Source: a bacterium (GTDB taxonomy: Bacteria; Planctomycetota; Planctomycetia; Isosphaerales; Isosphaeraceae). From it: 64,000 nucleotides of DNA. The notes under the pieces were generated by a model. It was given only the letters and a program-made list of their open reading frames with translations, searched no databases and was not told the origin of the DNA. The translations under genes and the position numbers were made by a program. The stretch spans positions 1 through 64,000 of the forward strand of contig WGMM01000033.1 in assembly GCA_016125085.1 (NCBI GenBank). The letters run 5' to 3'. This document shows positions 25,344-33,989 of the stretch, piece after piece (the first letter of the stretch is position 1; each line of letters starts with the position of its first letter).

Positions 25344-25967
25344 TCAGCGGCTGTTTCGATCCAGTTCCGCCAGATTTTCCAGGCAGATGCGTGACCAGGT
25401 TTCGAATTCGGCGGCCAGGTCGTGAGCGGAACCGATCGGCATGAATGCGGCCTCCGCAAGGCCGTCTTCGAGCGGTTCGACGATCGGGGCATCGATCGTA
25501 AATAAATGCACCACACCGAGATGGACTTGCCCGACTGGTGTTGAGTCGTCGTTGATCAGCCCGACCGTGCGCATCGTTCCGGGGGCTCCGACGCGCACTT
25601 CTTCGTCCAGCTCCCGTTTCAGGGCCAGTTCGTAAGCCTCACGCGTGCAGCCGCCCGCGGCGTCCTCTTCAGCCACGTGGCCGCCGACCCCGAGGGATCG
25701 CAAGGCATGCAGCCGCGATTCGCCCTGGGTTTTGCCACGGGTGTAGACGAAGACTTCGGAAGAAGTGAGGAAAATGACGTAAGGAATGATCTGTTTTAGA
25801 CTTGGGTCGGTCTCGCAGTCGCCCCGGCGGACGAAACGGGCGAGGCCGGGCTTGAGGAGGGCGTCGAGATAGGCCGAGGCTTCGGGCTTGAAGCCCTGAA
25901 AATGGCCGATCGCGTCAACGGCCTGGGTCGGTACGCACAGGACACGTTCTTCGTCCTTGGATGCCAT
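25344..25967 (-). CDS. NUDIX-superfamily phosphoesterase
   Basis: A 207-residue hydrolase-like protein. The central region LGVGGHVAEEDAAGG...ALKRELDEEV is a Nudix box (G-x5-E ... RE-U-x-EE-x-x-U) with about nine extra residues between its two halves, a variation seen in a family of phosphoesterase-annotated NUDIX proteins that contain GxGGHxxxED. These enzymes hydrolyse nucleoside diphosphates linked to another moiety; the substrate here is unknown. The Met at 25967 is chosen because the upstream codons are rich in Arg/Pro and lack domain pattern. It is divergent from the kinase gene. Confidence 0.8.
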   Translation of the reverse strand: MASKDEERVLCVPTQAVDAIGHFQGFKPEASAYLDALLKPGLARFVRRGDCETDPSLKQIIPYVIFLTSSEVFVYTRGKTQGESRLHALRSLGVGGHVAEEDAAGGCTREAYELALKRELDEEVRVGAPGTMRTVGLINDDSTPVGQVHLGVVHLFTIDAPIVEPLEDGLAEAAFMPIGSAHDLAAEFETWSRICLENLAELDRNSR

Positions 25968-26193
25968 CGTGTTCGGATTCTCGCGAGAGGTGTTCAGGCC
26001 AGGCCGGATAGGCGAAATATCTGGCCTCGGGGAGTCGATTCGGCACGCCCGGCATCGAAAGTAGTAGCCATTTTCGTCGTCGGATCCGTAAATTATCAAG
26101 GTCTCGGCATCATCGGGCCTGGCGAAGGCCTGAAATTCCAGGTATGCCGCGAACCCTCACGAACGCCTGTCAAAACGTCAACGGTCGGCACGA

Positions 26194-28581
26194 ATGGTCG
26201 GAACGACGATCAACGGTAGATTTCGGATCGAATCCGTCCTGGGCAGGGGCGGCATGGGTTCGGTCTATCGTGCGACGGACCTGCGGCTGAAGCGTGAAGT
26301 GGCGATCAAGACGATCGATCTGGCGACTCAGGCCGCCTGGGCCGAGCGTCTGCGGCTCGAAGCCGAGATGATTTCCCGGCTGACGCACGACCACGTCGTT
26401 CGCCTGTACGACATGGACCAGATACCCGACGGTCCGCTTTATCTGGTCATGGAACTGGTCGAAGGCTCGACGCTTCTTCGCAAATTCCCGAATTTGACGA
26501 TCGAGGAAAAGCTGCGGATTCTGGCCGAGACGGCCGAAGCGCTTGACGAAGCCCACCAGCTCGGAATCGTTCACCGGGACATCAAGCCGGGAAACATCCT
26601 GCTGACGCGTGATCTCCATGCCAAGCTGACCGACTTCGGCCTGGCCATGCAGCAGGGCGATACGGCCGAGGCTTCGGCCCTGCGCGGCACTGTGCCCTAT
26701 ATGGCGCCGGAGCTTTTCCGGAACGTGCTTTCGAGCCCCGCTTCGGATCTTTACGCCTTGGGCGTCGTAGCTTACGAGGCGGTCACCGGCGAATTGCCGT
26801 TTCGGGGTTCGACGCGTGAGATCGTTCACGAGGTCACTTCCCGGCCCCCCGAGCCACCCCGGGCGATCAACCCCGATCTGCCGGCGGATCTTGAACGCCT
26901 GATTCTTGATCTTCTGGAGAAAGACCCGAGTCGCAGGCCACATCGTGCGGCGGAAGTGGCCCGGCAGTTCGACGAAATCCGCGATCGGATGGAACGTCGG
27001 CGTCTGGGCCAGAAGCGACCGGCCACTCCCGCGCGGGCTGTGGAAGCGTCCGAACCATCCCTGGCCGATTTTCATCGAAGTCTGCGAGAGGCCGAGGCGG
27101 AAAGCCAGCCGGCGATTGTCGTTCGGCCGCAGTCGAAGGCGAAGGGGCGTGAGCGGCGTCAACCGACGCTGGAGATCATCGATGAGCCCCTCGTGCGGGA
27201 AATGGTGCACGTCATCGAGGACGAACCGCTTCGGCTCGAACATACCGAGCGTGCCCTGGCCGGGGCGTGGCTGGCGGATCTGATCATGGATCAGCCTCGT
27301 GGCTGGTCCATCTCGGGCGGCGGCAACGTCCAGAACGAATCGGCCGAACTGGCCCGTGCCCTGCTCGCACTCACATCGTGTGTCGTTTCAGGGGGAACGA
27401 CGGCATCCCTGGCCCGGGCCGCCGCACTAGTGGAAGGGGGGCTGGAAGTTCGCCATGCCCTGAGCCCGCTGGTGCTGGCCCGGTATCTGGTGATTCGTCA
27501 GACGCCGCAGGGGCTGGAAAGTCTTCGCAAGATTCGCCGCGAGCTGGTGGTGAATCATGAAACGCTCGCCACGGAATGGATGGACGACGAAGGGCGACTT
27601 TTGCCCAATCGCCTGCCGCGCGACTGGAAAAGCTTGAGCGAAGCCGAACTCGAGATGCCTAAGGTGAACCGGGAACGGGCCCGGCTCTGGAACCGGCTGG
27701 CCGATCTCTGGGCCGAGAATCCCGACTTTCGCCGCGTCGTCCTGCGTACGAGTGCCCCCTGGCTCATTTCTGAAAAAGCCGTACTGCGATTCTGGCCCGA
27801 GGTCGTCGAACCCCTCTGGCAGGACGCCCTGCGGCGCCGGCAGGACCCGAACTGGCTGCGCCGGCTGACGATGTTCACGCCCAAGGCCCGGGCAACCACC
27901 GAGCAGGAAAATGCCTTGCTGGAACTGCCGAAAACGCGCGGCCGCGTGGCGACGGGGTCGGGCATCGCGATGGCTTCGTCGGCTGGCCCGATCGCCCCGG
28001 AATTTCACTCCCGGGCCGAGATCGTCACGCTTGTGGACGAACGCCCGGTCGTCCTCAAACTAGGCGATCTGAAGATCGCGTATGACGAAGCCACATCGAA
28101 ATACCGGGCGACGAAGGGGGCCAGTGCCGCCCACCAGCGATTGCCCCTGGGACCGACAGCCCACCTGGTGCTGCTGGTCTCGGTTCGCGGGGGTATCAAA
28201 TCGAGCCAGGCACGCATTCTGGGCACGGGTACGACGCCTGTGGAAATTACGATACCGCCGCTTCAGGTGGCCAGCGGGGCGGGCGTGCCGATCGTCGCAT
28301 GCTGGAGCTACACCGACGGCAGCCTGCTGGTGCGTTACCGCGACCAGAACCGCGAAGAGAAAAGCCTGGCCTATTCGGCAGCTCGCAAGAAGTGGTTCCC
28401 GGCCGATGCCGAGCGGCCCATCGCCGGCCTGCTCAAGGATCTCGGCCTGGACATGCCCACGGGCACGGCCACCGCTCTTGAGGCCGAAAAGCTGATCAGC
28501 AAGGCCCGCAAGTGGCTTTCGACCCGGCAGCAGGCCAGCGATGAGCCGGAAGAGTTAGCCGAAGACGAGCTGGATGAATGA
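26194..28581 (+). CDS. Eukaryote-like Ser/Thr protein kinase with long unassigned C-terminal region
   Basis: A 795-residue protein. Residues 9-268 form a Hanks-type kinase: glycine loop GRGGMG (17-22), Lys39 in VAIK, Glu56 or 57 region, catalytic HRDIKPGN (127-134, Asp129), DFG (147-149) and APE (171-173), so it should be active. Residues 270-795 show no transmembrane segment, PASTA, WD40 or TPR pattern that I can see; they contain a helical, Arg-rich part (RERARLWNRLADLWAEN) and a beta-rich last third (ILGTGTTPVEITIPPL, CWSYTDGSLLVRYRD) before an acidic tail. The kinase is thus soluble. It is divergent from NUDIX; targets are unknown, but two SpoIIE-type phosphatases occur in the same window. 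Confidence 0.9.
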   Translation: MVGTTINGRFRIESVLGRGGMGSVYRATDLRLKREVAIKTIDLATQAAWAERLRLEAEMISRLTHDHVVRLYDMDQIPDGPLYLVMELVEGSTLLRKFPNLTIEEKLRILAETAEALDEAHQLGIVHRDIKPGNILLTRDLHAKLTDFGLAMQQGDTAEASALRGTVPYMAPELFRNVLSSPASDLYALGVVAYEAVTGELPFRGSTREIVHEVTSRPPEPPRAINPDLPADLERLILDLLEKDPSRRPHRAAEVARQFDEIRDRMERRRLGQKRPATPARAVEASEPSLADFHRSLREAEAESQPAIVVRPQSKAKGRERRQPTLEIIDEPLVREMVHVIEDEPLRLEHTERALAGAWLADLIMDQPRGWSISGGGNVQNESAELARALLALTSCVVSGGTTASLARAAALVEGGLEVRHALSPLVLARYLVIRQTPQGLESLRKIRRELVVNHETLATEWMDDEGRLLPNRLPRDWKSLSEAELEMPKVNRERARLWNRLADLWAENPDFRRVVLRTSAPWLISEKAVLRFWPEVVEPLWQDALRRRQDPNWLRRLTMFTPKARATTEQENALLELPKTRGRVATGSGIAMASSAGPIAPEFHSRAEIVTLVDERPVVLKLGDLKIAYDEATSKYRATKGASAAHQRLPLGPTAHLVLLVSVRGGIKSSQARILGTGTTPVEITIPPLQVASGAGVPIVACWSYTDGSLLVRYRDQNREEKSLAYSAARKKWFPADAERPIAGLLKDLGLDMPTGTATALEAEKLISKARKWLSTRQQASDEPEELAEDELDE

Positions 28582-28803
28582 CGGGAGCCGCGACCGGTTC
28601 AGGACTTTCGCCCGTTCGGCTTGCGTTCGTGAACGAGGCGAACTAACCTAAGTTGCGGTTCTGGCCGGCCTCGATCTTTACGCATTCGTCGTGGCGATCG
28701 CTCGTCGGACATTCCGCATCATGAGACGACGCGACGCAACCGAATTCGACCTGTTAGAGCACGTCATTCGCCCGATTGACCGGCGACCGGAGATTCTCCG
28801 CCT

Positions 28804-30279
28804 GTGAACGCGATCCAATTACCTCACGCATCCACCGCTGCATTGCGTCTCTCGCTCGCCTTGGTGACGCTTCTGATTTTTCTCAGCTCAGGGCCGGCAT
28901 ATTCACAGGAAGCTGCCAAGTCCGCCGAACCGGCACCTGTGACGAAGGCCGCCGAACCGGCCGACGCTGCGCCCGGTGTCCCAGTGAGCACACTGCCCGA
29001 CGCCGCGGCGGCCGCCGGCAAGAAGGAGCGGCCGGTGCCGATCGAGGACCGCCTGCGAAGTGCACTGGGGATATTGCTGATTCTGGGGGGCTGCTATGCG
29101 TTTTCCACGGACAGGAAGGCGATTTCGCGGCGTATCGTTTTCTGGGGGCTGGCGTTGCAATGGATTCTGGCCTATCTGGTCCTCTCCGATCCGACCGGTC
29201 AGGAAGTGCTCAAGTGGATGGGCAAGCAGATCGAAACACTCCTGGCCTGTGCGGAGGAAGGGGCCGCTTTCGTCTTCGGCGCCGAAGCGACGAAACCCTC
29301 AGGGCCGATCGGATTCGTGTTCGCATTCCGGGTACTGCCGCCCGTGATCTTCATGTCAGCATTGTTCGCCATTGGTTATTACCTGAAGATCATGCCGTTC
29401 CTCGTCGGCAAGATCGCGTGGGTCATGAAGCGGATGATGGGAACCTCGGGGGCGGAAAGTCTGGCGGTGGCGGCCAATATCTTCCTGGGACAGACCGAAG
29501 CCCCGCTGGCGATCCGCCCGTTTCTGCCGAAGCTGACGAAGTCCGAGCTGCTGCTGGTGATGGCCTCCGGGATGTCGAGCGTTTCGGGCGGAATCATGGC
29601 GGCCTATTTCGCGTTCGGGATCGAGTCGCAGCATATCCTCACGGCCGTGATGATGACCGCCCCGGGGGCGATTCTCATCTGCAAGATGCTCGTGCCCGAA
29701 ACCGAAGAGCCGGAAACGCTCGGTTATATCCATCACGAATCGTTCGATCAGGATACGAACCTGCTGGATGCCGCCAGCCGGGGCACGCGTGAAGGGCTGG
29801 GCCTGGCTCTGAATATCGCGGCCATGCTCATTTCTTTCATTTCGCTGATCGCGCTGGCGAACCTGATTCTGGGCAGGATCGGCGTTGCGATCAGCGATGA
29901 ATTGGGCATGACGTTGAATTTGTCGCTGCAATCGATCCTCGGAACGATCCTGTCGCCCGTCGCCTGGCTGATGGGCATTCCGTGGGCCGACGCCACTCAG
30001 GCAGGTGGAATTCTGGGGACGCGAACGGTCGTGAACGAATTGATCGGGTTCGAGGCCCTCGCCCGGTCTCGGGACACGCTGCACCCACGCACGTTCGCCA
30101 TCATGAGCTTCGCCATGTGCGGTTTCGCGAATCTGGGGTCGATCGGAATTCAACTCGGGGGCATCGGTGCTCTCGTCCCTGAAATCCGTGAAAATCTCGC
30201 GAAAACTGGCTTGAAGGCCATGATCGCCGGCACACTTGCCAATTATCTCTCAGCCTGCATCGTGGGTATCATCCTCTAA
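28804..30279 (+). CDS. Concentrative nucleoside transporter (CNT family)
   Basis: A 491-residue inner-membrane Na+ or H+/nucleoside symporter. It starts with a signal-like hydrophobic segment (LALVTLLIFLSSGPAYS) and a Pro/Ala-rich linker, then about eleven helices. CNT signatures are present: GQTEAPLAIRPFLPKLTKSELLLVMASGMSSVSGG (substrate-binding loop of the family) and the C-terminal RTFAIMSFAMCGFANLGSIGIQLGGIG. The start is GTG (28804) with GGAGA upstream. The purine nucleoside phosphorylase gene follows after 101 bases in the same direction, so uptake and phosphorolysis of nucleosides form one salvage unit. The family is clear; the coupling ion is inferred. Confidence 0.9.
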   Translation: MNAIQLPHASTAALRLSLALVTLLIFLSSGPAYSQEAAKSAEPAPVTKAAEPADAAPGVPVSTLPDAAAAAGKKERPVPIEDRLRSALGILLILGGCYAFSTDRKAISRRIVFWGLALQWILAYLVLSDPTGQEVLKWMGKQIETLLACAEEGAAFVFGAEATKPSGPIGFVFAFRVLPPVIFMSALFAIGYYLKIMPFLVGKIAWVMKRMMGTSGAESLAVAANIFLGQTEAPLAIRPFLPKLTKSELLLVMASGMSSVSGGIMAAYFAFGIESQHILTAVMMTAPGAILICKMLVPETEEPETLGYIHHESFDQDTNLLDAASRGTREGLGLALNIAAMLISFISLIALANLILGRIGVAISDELGMTLNLSLQSILGTILSPVAWLMGIPWADATQAGGILGTRTVVNELIGFEALARSRDTLHPRTFAIMSFAMCGFANLGSIGIQLGGIGALVPEIRENLAKTGLKAMIAGTLANYLSACIVGIIL

Positions 30280-30380
30280 TACGATTCGCTGTTGGCGGCG
30301 ATCCGAATGCGAGCCCGGCTGGTCGAAGGCGCATGGCCCGGTTTTCCGATCGCCAAACTTGTCCGAAGGAGACTCTGAGG

Positions 30381-31226
30381 ATGTCCGGACTTTACGATGC
30401 GGTTCAGGCTGCGACCAATGTCATCGCCCATGAGACGATCGCCCCGCCGCAAGTGGCGATCGTGCTCGGTTCCGGCCTGGGGCCATTGGCAGACCGTGTC
30501 GTCCATCGCCGCATCGTGATCGAATACGATCGTATTCCCGGCTTCGAACCACCTGGAATCAGCGGTCATGCCGGCCGCGTGATTCTGGGCGATCTGGCTG
30601 GCGTACCGGTCATCATCTTTCAGGGACGATTTCATTATTATGAGGGGCACGAACTTTCGGCGGTAACGCTCCCGATGCGAGTGGCTGCTGCCCTGGGCAC
30701 GAAACACGTGATATTGACCGCCGCGACGGGCGGTATCGCTTTCGGGCTGAGGCCAGGCGATCTGTGTCTGGTGACCGATCATTTGAACCTGATGGGCGGC
30801 AATCCGTTACGTGGTCCGCACGATCATCGTCTGGGCGTGCGGTTTCCGGACATGACACAGGTCTATTCCCCCTTTTGGCGTTCGCTTGCGACCGAAGCGG
30901 CCAGTGAGTTGGGGATCGACCTGAAGCCGGGCGTTTACGCCAGTCTGCCGGGCCCGAGTTACGAAACGCCGGCCGAAATCCGCATGCTGCGGGCTCTGGG
31001 TGCGGACGTCGTGGGCATGTCGATGGTGCCTGAGGCGATCGTGGCCCGGGCTTCCGGTATGGATGTGCTCGGCTTCGCGATGGTGACCAACGCCGCGGCA
31101 GGTTCGGGCGAAGATCCTTCGGCCGAGATCACTCACGAGGAAGTGCTCGACGTGGCGAAAGTCGCCGGCGGCAGGCTGGGCGACCTCATCGTTCGGATTC
31201 TCGGGCAATGGCACGGGAAGAATTGA
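30381..31226 (+). CDS. punA: Purine nucleoside phosphorylase (trimeric type)
   Basis: A 281-residue enzyme that phosphorolyses purine nucleosides (inosine, guanosine) to base and ribose-1-phosphate. Diagnostic segments: VLGSGLGPLADR, GHAGRVILGDLAGVPVIIFQGRFHYYEGH, LTAATGGIAFGLRPGDLCLVTDHLNLMGGNPL, GPSYETPAEIRMLRALGADVVGMSMVPE and the late GFAMVTNAAAG (Asn contact to the 6-oxo purine). Residues for ribose and phosphate binding of the PNP-I family are all visible. The start is the ATG at 30381 after AAGGAGAC; an upstream in-frame Met at 30333 is not supported. It probably shares a transcript with the nucleoside transporter upstream. The punA name is used for this family (also deoD2 or pnp in other genomes). 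Confidence 0.93.
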   Translation: MSGLYDAVQAATNVIAHETIAPPQVAIVLGSGLGPLADRVVHRRIVIEYDRIPGFEPPGISGHAGRVILGDLAGVPVIIFQGRFHYYEGHELSAVTLPMRVAAALGTKHVILTAATGGIAFGLRPGDLCLVTDHLNLMGGNPLRGPHDHRLGVRFPDMTQVYSPFWRSLATEAASELGIDLKPGVYASLPGPSYETPAEIRMLRALGADVVGMSMVPEAIVARASGMDVLGFAMVTNAAAGSGEDPSAEITHEEVLDVAKVAGGRLGDLIVRILGQWHGKN

Positions 31227-31269
31227 GCGGAATTGACCGGCGGCGATCGAACGACTCGATCCAGCGGTC

Positions 31270-32295
31270 TCACTCCATCCCGATTCCCAGCGTGCCTTTC
31301 ATCGATGCCGTCACCTGGTCGGCGGCGTTGCGGGCATCGCTGGCGGCGTTGGCGGTTCCTTCCGTCAAGCCCCTGCCGACAGGCGGGACATAGTCGGCCA
31401 AAAGCCGGGAAATGCCATAACCCAGAAATGCCACGCCGTAGCCGACACCGAAGCTGCCGGTGTAAACGAGCTCACGCGTGAACCCGGCGACGTTCCGAAG
31501 CGTGCTTTCACGGCTGGTCTGGCCAGCGGGCGGGATTTCATCGATCTTGCCGAGGTCACGCAGGTGACGCTCCTGAAAAACACGGCGAGCGGTGATGATC
31601 AGGTGGTGAAAGTATTCGAAATCGTTGTAAACCGATACGAGAATTCCGAAATAAGGCACGAATTCCATCACCGAGCCTTCGACGAATCCGGCGCCGATCT
31701 CGGTTTCGATCTCTTCGTTTTCCGCGGCGAGTTCCGCATCGCTGATCTGACCATTTTCGAGTTTGCGCAGCCGGTCGAGCAGGGCGAGACGTTTGTCGAC
31801 TTCAGTTTCGTGTCCCAGAATGATCAGGGTTTTCAGGTAAGCGTCAACCGTGTCTTCCCGCATTTCGAAGCCATAGCAATGCCCCACCCGTTTGAGGAGG
31901 AGGATCACTTCCCGGGCCTGGATCGGCATATTGACGATCTCGGTCGCCAGGCCGCCGACTTCGGAAAACGCAGCTTCGGTCATGCCGAGCCGTTCTTCCT
32001 TGAGCGCGATGCGATCGACAAGAGCATCGCACTGCTGAAGATCCCAGGTTTTCAGGTCTTCGATCGTCGTCACGCCGGCCATGCCGGCGATTTCGCCGGT
32101 CGTGTCGATCTTCTCCGCCAGTTCGAACGCCTTCAGAAGTGTCGGGCCGACGTGCGTGTGAGGAATGACCTTGCCGACACGATCGTAAACCGAGGCTGCC
32201 ACACGGCCGATCGACGATTCGAGCAGGCTCGGCCGCAACGACTTCCAGCCCGCGATCTCGTTGACCTGATTCAGCTCGTAGGCGGAAAGCGGCAT
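31270..32295 (-). CDS. EcsC-family protein
   Basis: A 341-residue protein of the EcsC family: VNEIAGWKSLRPSLLESS and a long helical part (GLATEIVNMPIQAREVILLLKRVGHCYGFEMREDTVDAYLKTLII, LDRLRKLENGQISDAELAAENEEIETEIGAGFVEGSVMEFVPYFGILVSVYNDF) with amphipathic helices, and a hydrophobic stretch near the C terminus (GSFGVGYGVAFLGYGISRLLADYV). EcsC is associated with an ABC exporter in Bacilli, but solo EcsC proteins, as here, are common and have no defined function. The Met at 32295 is used; earlier in-frame codons overlap the divergent glcE region. It is convergent with the PNP gene, 43 bases away. Confidence 0.75.
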   Translation of the reverse strand: MPLSAYELNQVNEIAGWKSLRPSLLESSIGRVAASVYDRVGKVIPHTHVGPTLLKAFELAEKIDTTGEIAGMAGVTTIEDLKTWDLQQCDALVDRIALKEERLGMTEAAFSEVGGLATEIVNMPIQAREVILLLKRVGHCYGFEMREDTVDAYLKTLIILGHETEVDKRLALLDRLRKLENGQISDAELAAENEEIETEIGAGFVEGSVMEFVPYFGILVSVYNDFEYFHHLIITARRVFQERHLRDLGKIDEIPPAGQTSRESTLRNVAGFTRELVYTGSFGVGYGVAFLGYGISRLLADYVPPVGRGLTEGTANAASDARNAADQVTASMKGTLGIGME

Positions 32296-32618
32296 GGCGT
32301 AAATCTCAATGATTGAGAGCTTTACGTGCAAAGATGAATCACCGCGATTCGGCCTGCACGAACTCCCCATTCTCCCTAAGCTTACGTGATGAATCGTGCT
32401 TCGAACAGAGAACCTTGATGAGCGTGCGGCAGTTTTCGGATCGAGGCGGATTGCGGTCGTCCCAATGATCCCGTGCGATTTCGCTGCGACGGTCTGGAAA
32501 TTCGCAGCGTATCCGATCAAGATGGGTGCAATCTCGCCAGCGAAACTCCGGAATGGCGGCTGAGCCGACGATTCGAAACGCCGGCCCTTGACCGTTCCGA
32601 CTGACCCGGACCTGAAGC
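32296..32618. other. Divergent intergenic region
   Basis: About 323 bases between the divergent EcsC and GlcE genes. A minus-strand open frame (32339-32689) has no recognisable domain and overlaps GlcE. Promoters for both neighbours are expected here but were not identified. Confidence 0.4.
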
Positions 32619-33896
32619 ATGGTTCCCGCCGCGACAGACACGACCGAACCTCGCCAGCACACGACGGATACGACGCAAATGCCGAGCACTGAAGAAGTTT
32701 TGGCGGCACCGTCAGGCGTCGACGAATTGGCGAATCTTGTGGCCTCATGTGCCGAAGAGAGCCGCGCCGTTTTTCCGGCCGGCGGCGCGACGGCCTGGAC
32801 TTATGGAGGCATTCCGAGCCGCTCCGGCGTCCGGCTCGAAACGAATCAGCTCGACAAAGTGATCGATTACCCGGTCGACGACATGACGATCACGGTCGAA
32901 TCGGGCATGACGCTTGGCCGGCTGCAATCGATCCTGGCCGAGAACAACCAGTATCTGCCGATCGATCCTCCGAACGCCGGCACCGCGACCCTGGGCGGGA
33001 TCATGGCGACAGGTTGGACAGGTCCACGGCGACAGGCGAATCTGAAACCACGGGACCAGGTCATCGGCATCGCTTTCGTGGATGGTCTTGGCCGGCTAAT
33101 CCGGGGCGGCGGGCGGGTCGTGAAGAATGTCGCCGGATACGACTTCCCCAAATTGCTGACCGGTTCGATGGGGGCCCTGGGCGTCATCACCGAACTGACC
33201 TTCAAGGTGCGGCCCCGGCCTGAGAGCACGGCAATCGCCTGGATCGGCCTGCCGGATGCCCAGTCGCTGGCCAGTTTGCTGGATCAACTCAATCTGTCCG
33301 AAACCCGGCCGACGGCCATCGAAGTGCTCGACCGGACTCGCGCTGAGGCGATCGGCAAGCCTTCCGGGCTCAACCCATCGGCATGGGTAGCGGCCGTCGG
33401 GTTCGACGAATCGGCCAAGGCTGTGGCCTGGCAGTGCGATAAAATTCGCGAGGAAGTTCCGAAGTCATCCACCTGCGAGATATTGCGGGACGATGCCTCG
33501 CAACCGGTGTGGTCGGCTCTGACCGAAGGGTTCGGATCAGACGACTCTCGACCGGTCGCCCGCGTGGTGACTCGCCCAGGGCGGGTCGCCGAGTTGCTCG
33601 ACCAGATCGACACCGCTCTTTGGAGCGTCCAGGCCCATGGCGGGCAGGGGATCGTCAGCCTGCAGGCACGTGAATCGATCGCCTGCGAAACGGCCCTGGC
33701 CGAGGCCAGCGAATGGCAGGACAAAGTGGAGGCCTGGGGCGGTTCGGTCGTCTGGCCGGTGTGCCCGGAAGCGTGGAAGGCCGATTACCCGGTCTGGGGC
33801 AAGCATCGGCCGGAGCGTGACCTGATGGCAGGCATCAAGCGGGCGCTCGACCCGAAGGGCATTCTCAACCCGGGGCGTTTTCTGGGGTTGAGTTGA
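32619..33896 (+). CDS. glcE: Glycolate oxidase FAD subunit GlcE-like
   Basis: A 425-residue FAD-linked oxidase of the GlcE/GlcD type (BBE/PCMH fold). The FAD-binding segment TLGGIMATGWTGPRRQANLKPRDQVIGIAFVDGLGRLIRGGGRVVKNVAGYDFPKLLTGSMGALGVI matches the family core closely, preceded by the GGATAWTYGGIP and DDMTITVESGMTLGRLQSIL strands. It partners with the iron-sulfur subunit GlcF, encoded 93 bases downstream, in the glycolate-to-glyoxylate dehydrogenase. The start is uncertain: ATG at 32619 (used) or 32679. GlcD, the other flavin subunit, is not in this window. Confidence 0.85.
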   Translation: MVPAATDTTEPRQHTTDTTQMPSTEEVLAAPSGVDELANLVASCAEESRAVFPAGGATAWTYGGIPSRSGVRLETNQLDKVIDYPVDDMTITVESGMTLGRLQSILAENNQYLPIDPPNAGTATLGGIMATGWTGPRRQANLKPRDQVIGIAFVDGLGRLIRGGGRVVKNVAGYDFPKLLTGSMGALGVITELTFKVRPRPESTAIAWIGLPDAQSLASLLDQLNLSETRPTAIEVLDRTRAEAIGKPSGLNPSAWVAAVGFDESAKAVAWQCDKIREEVPKSSTCEILRDDASQPVWSALTEGFGSDDSRPVARVVTRPGRVAELLDQIDTALWSVQAHGGQGIVSLQARESIACETALAEASEWQDKVEAWGGSVVWPVCPEAWKADYPVWGKHRPERDLMAGIKRALDPKGILNPGRFLGLS

Positions 33897-33989
33897 AATC
33901 ACGCGGAGCTTCGAAAAACGCCAGGCCACGGACGTGGATTCGAAAGCGGGCCAGGCCAGACACATTCGATTTGCGAAGAGCGGAAGAGC

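Noticed and set aside
32339..32689. Possible 116-residue minus-strand gene before glcE
   Set aside because: No domain, no ribosome site, overlaps glcE start; treated as non-coding.
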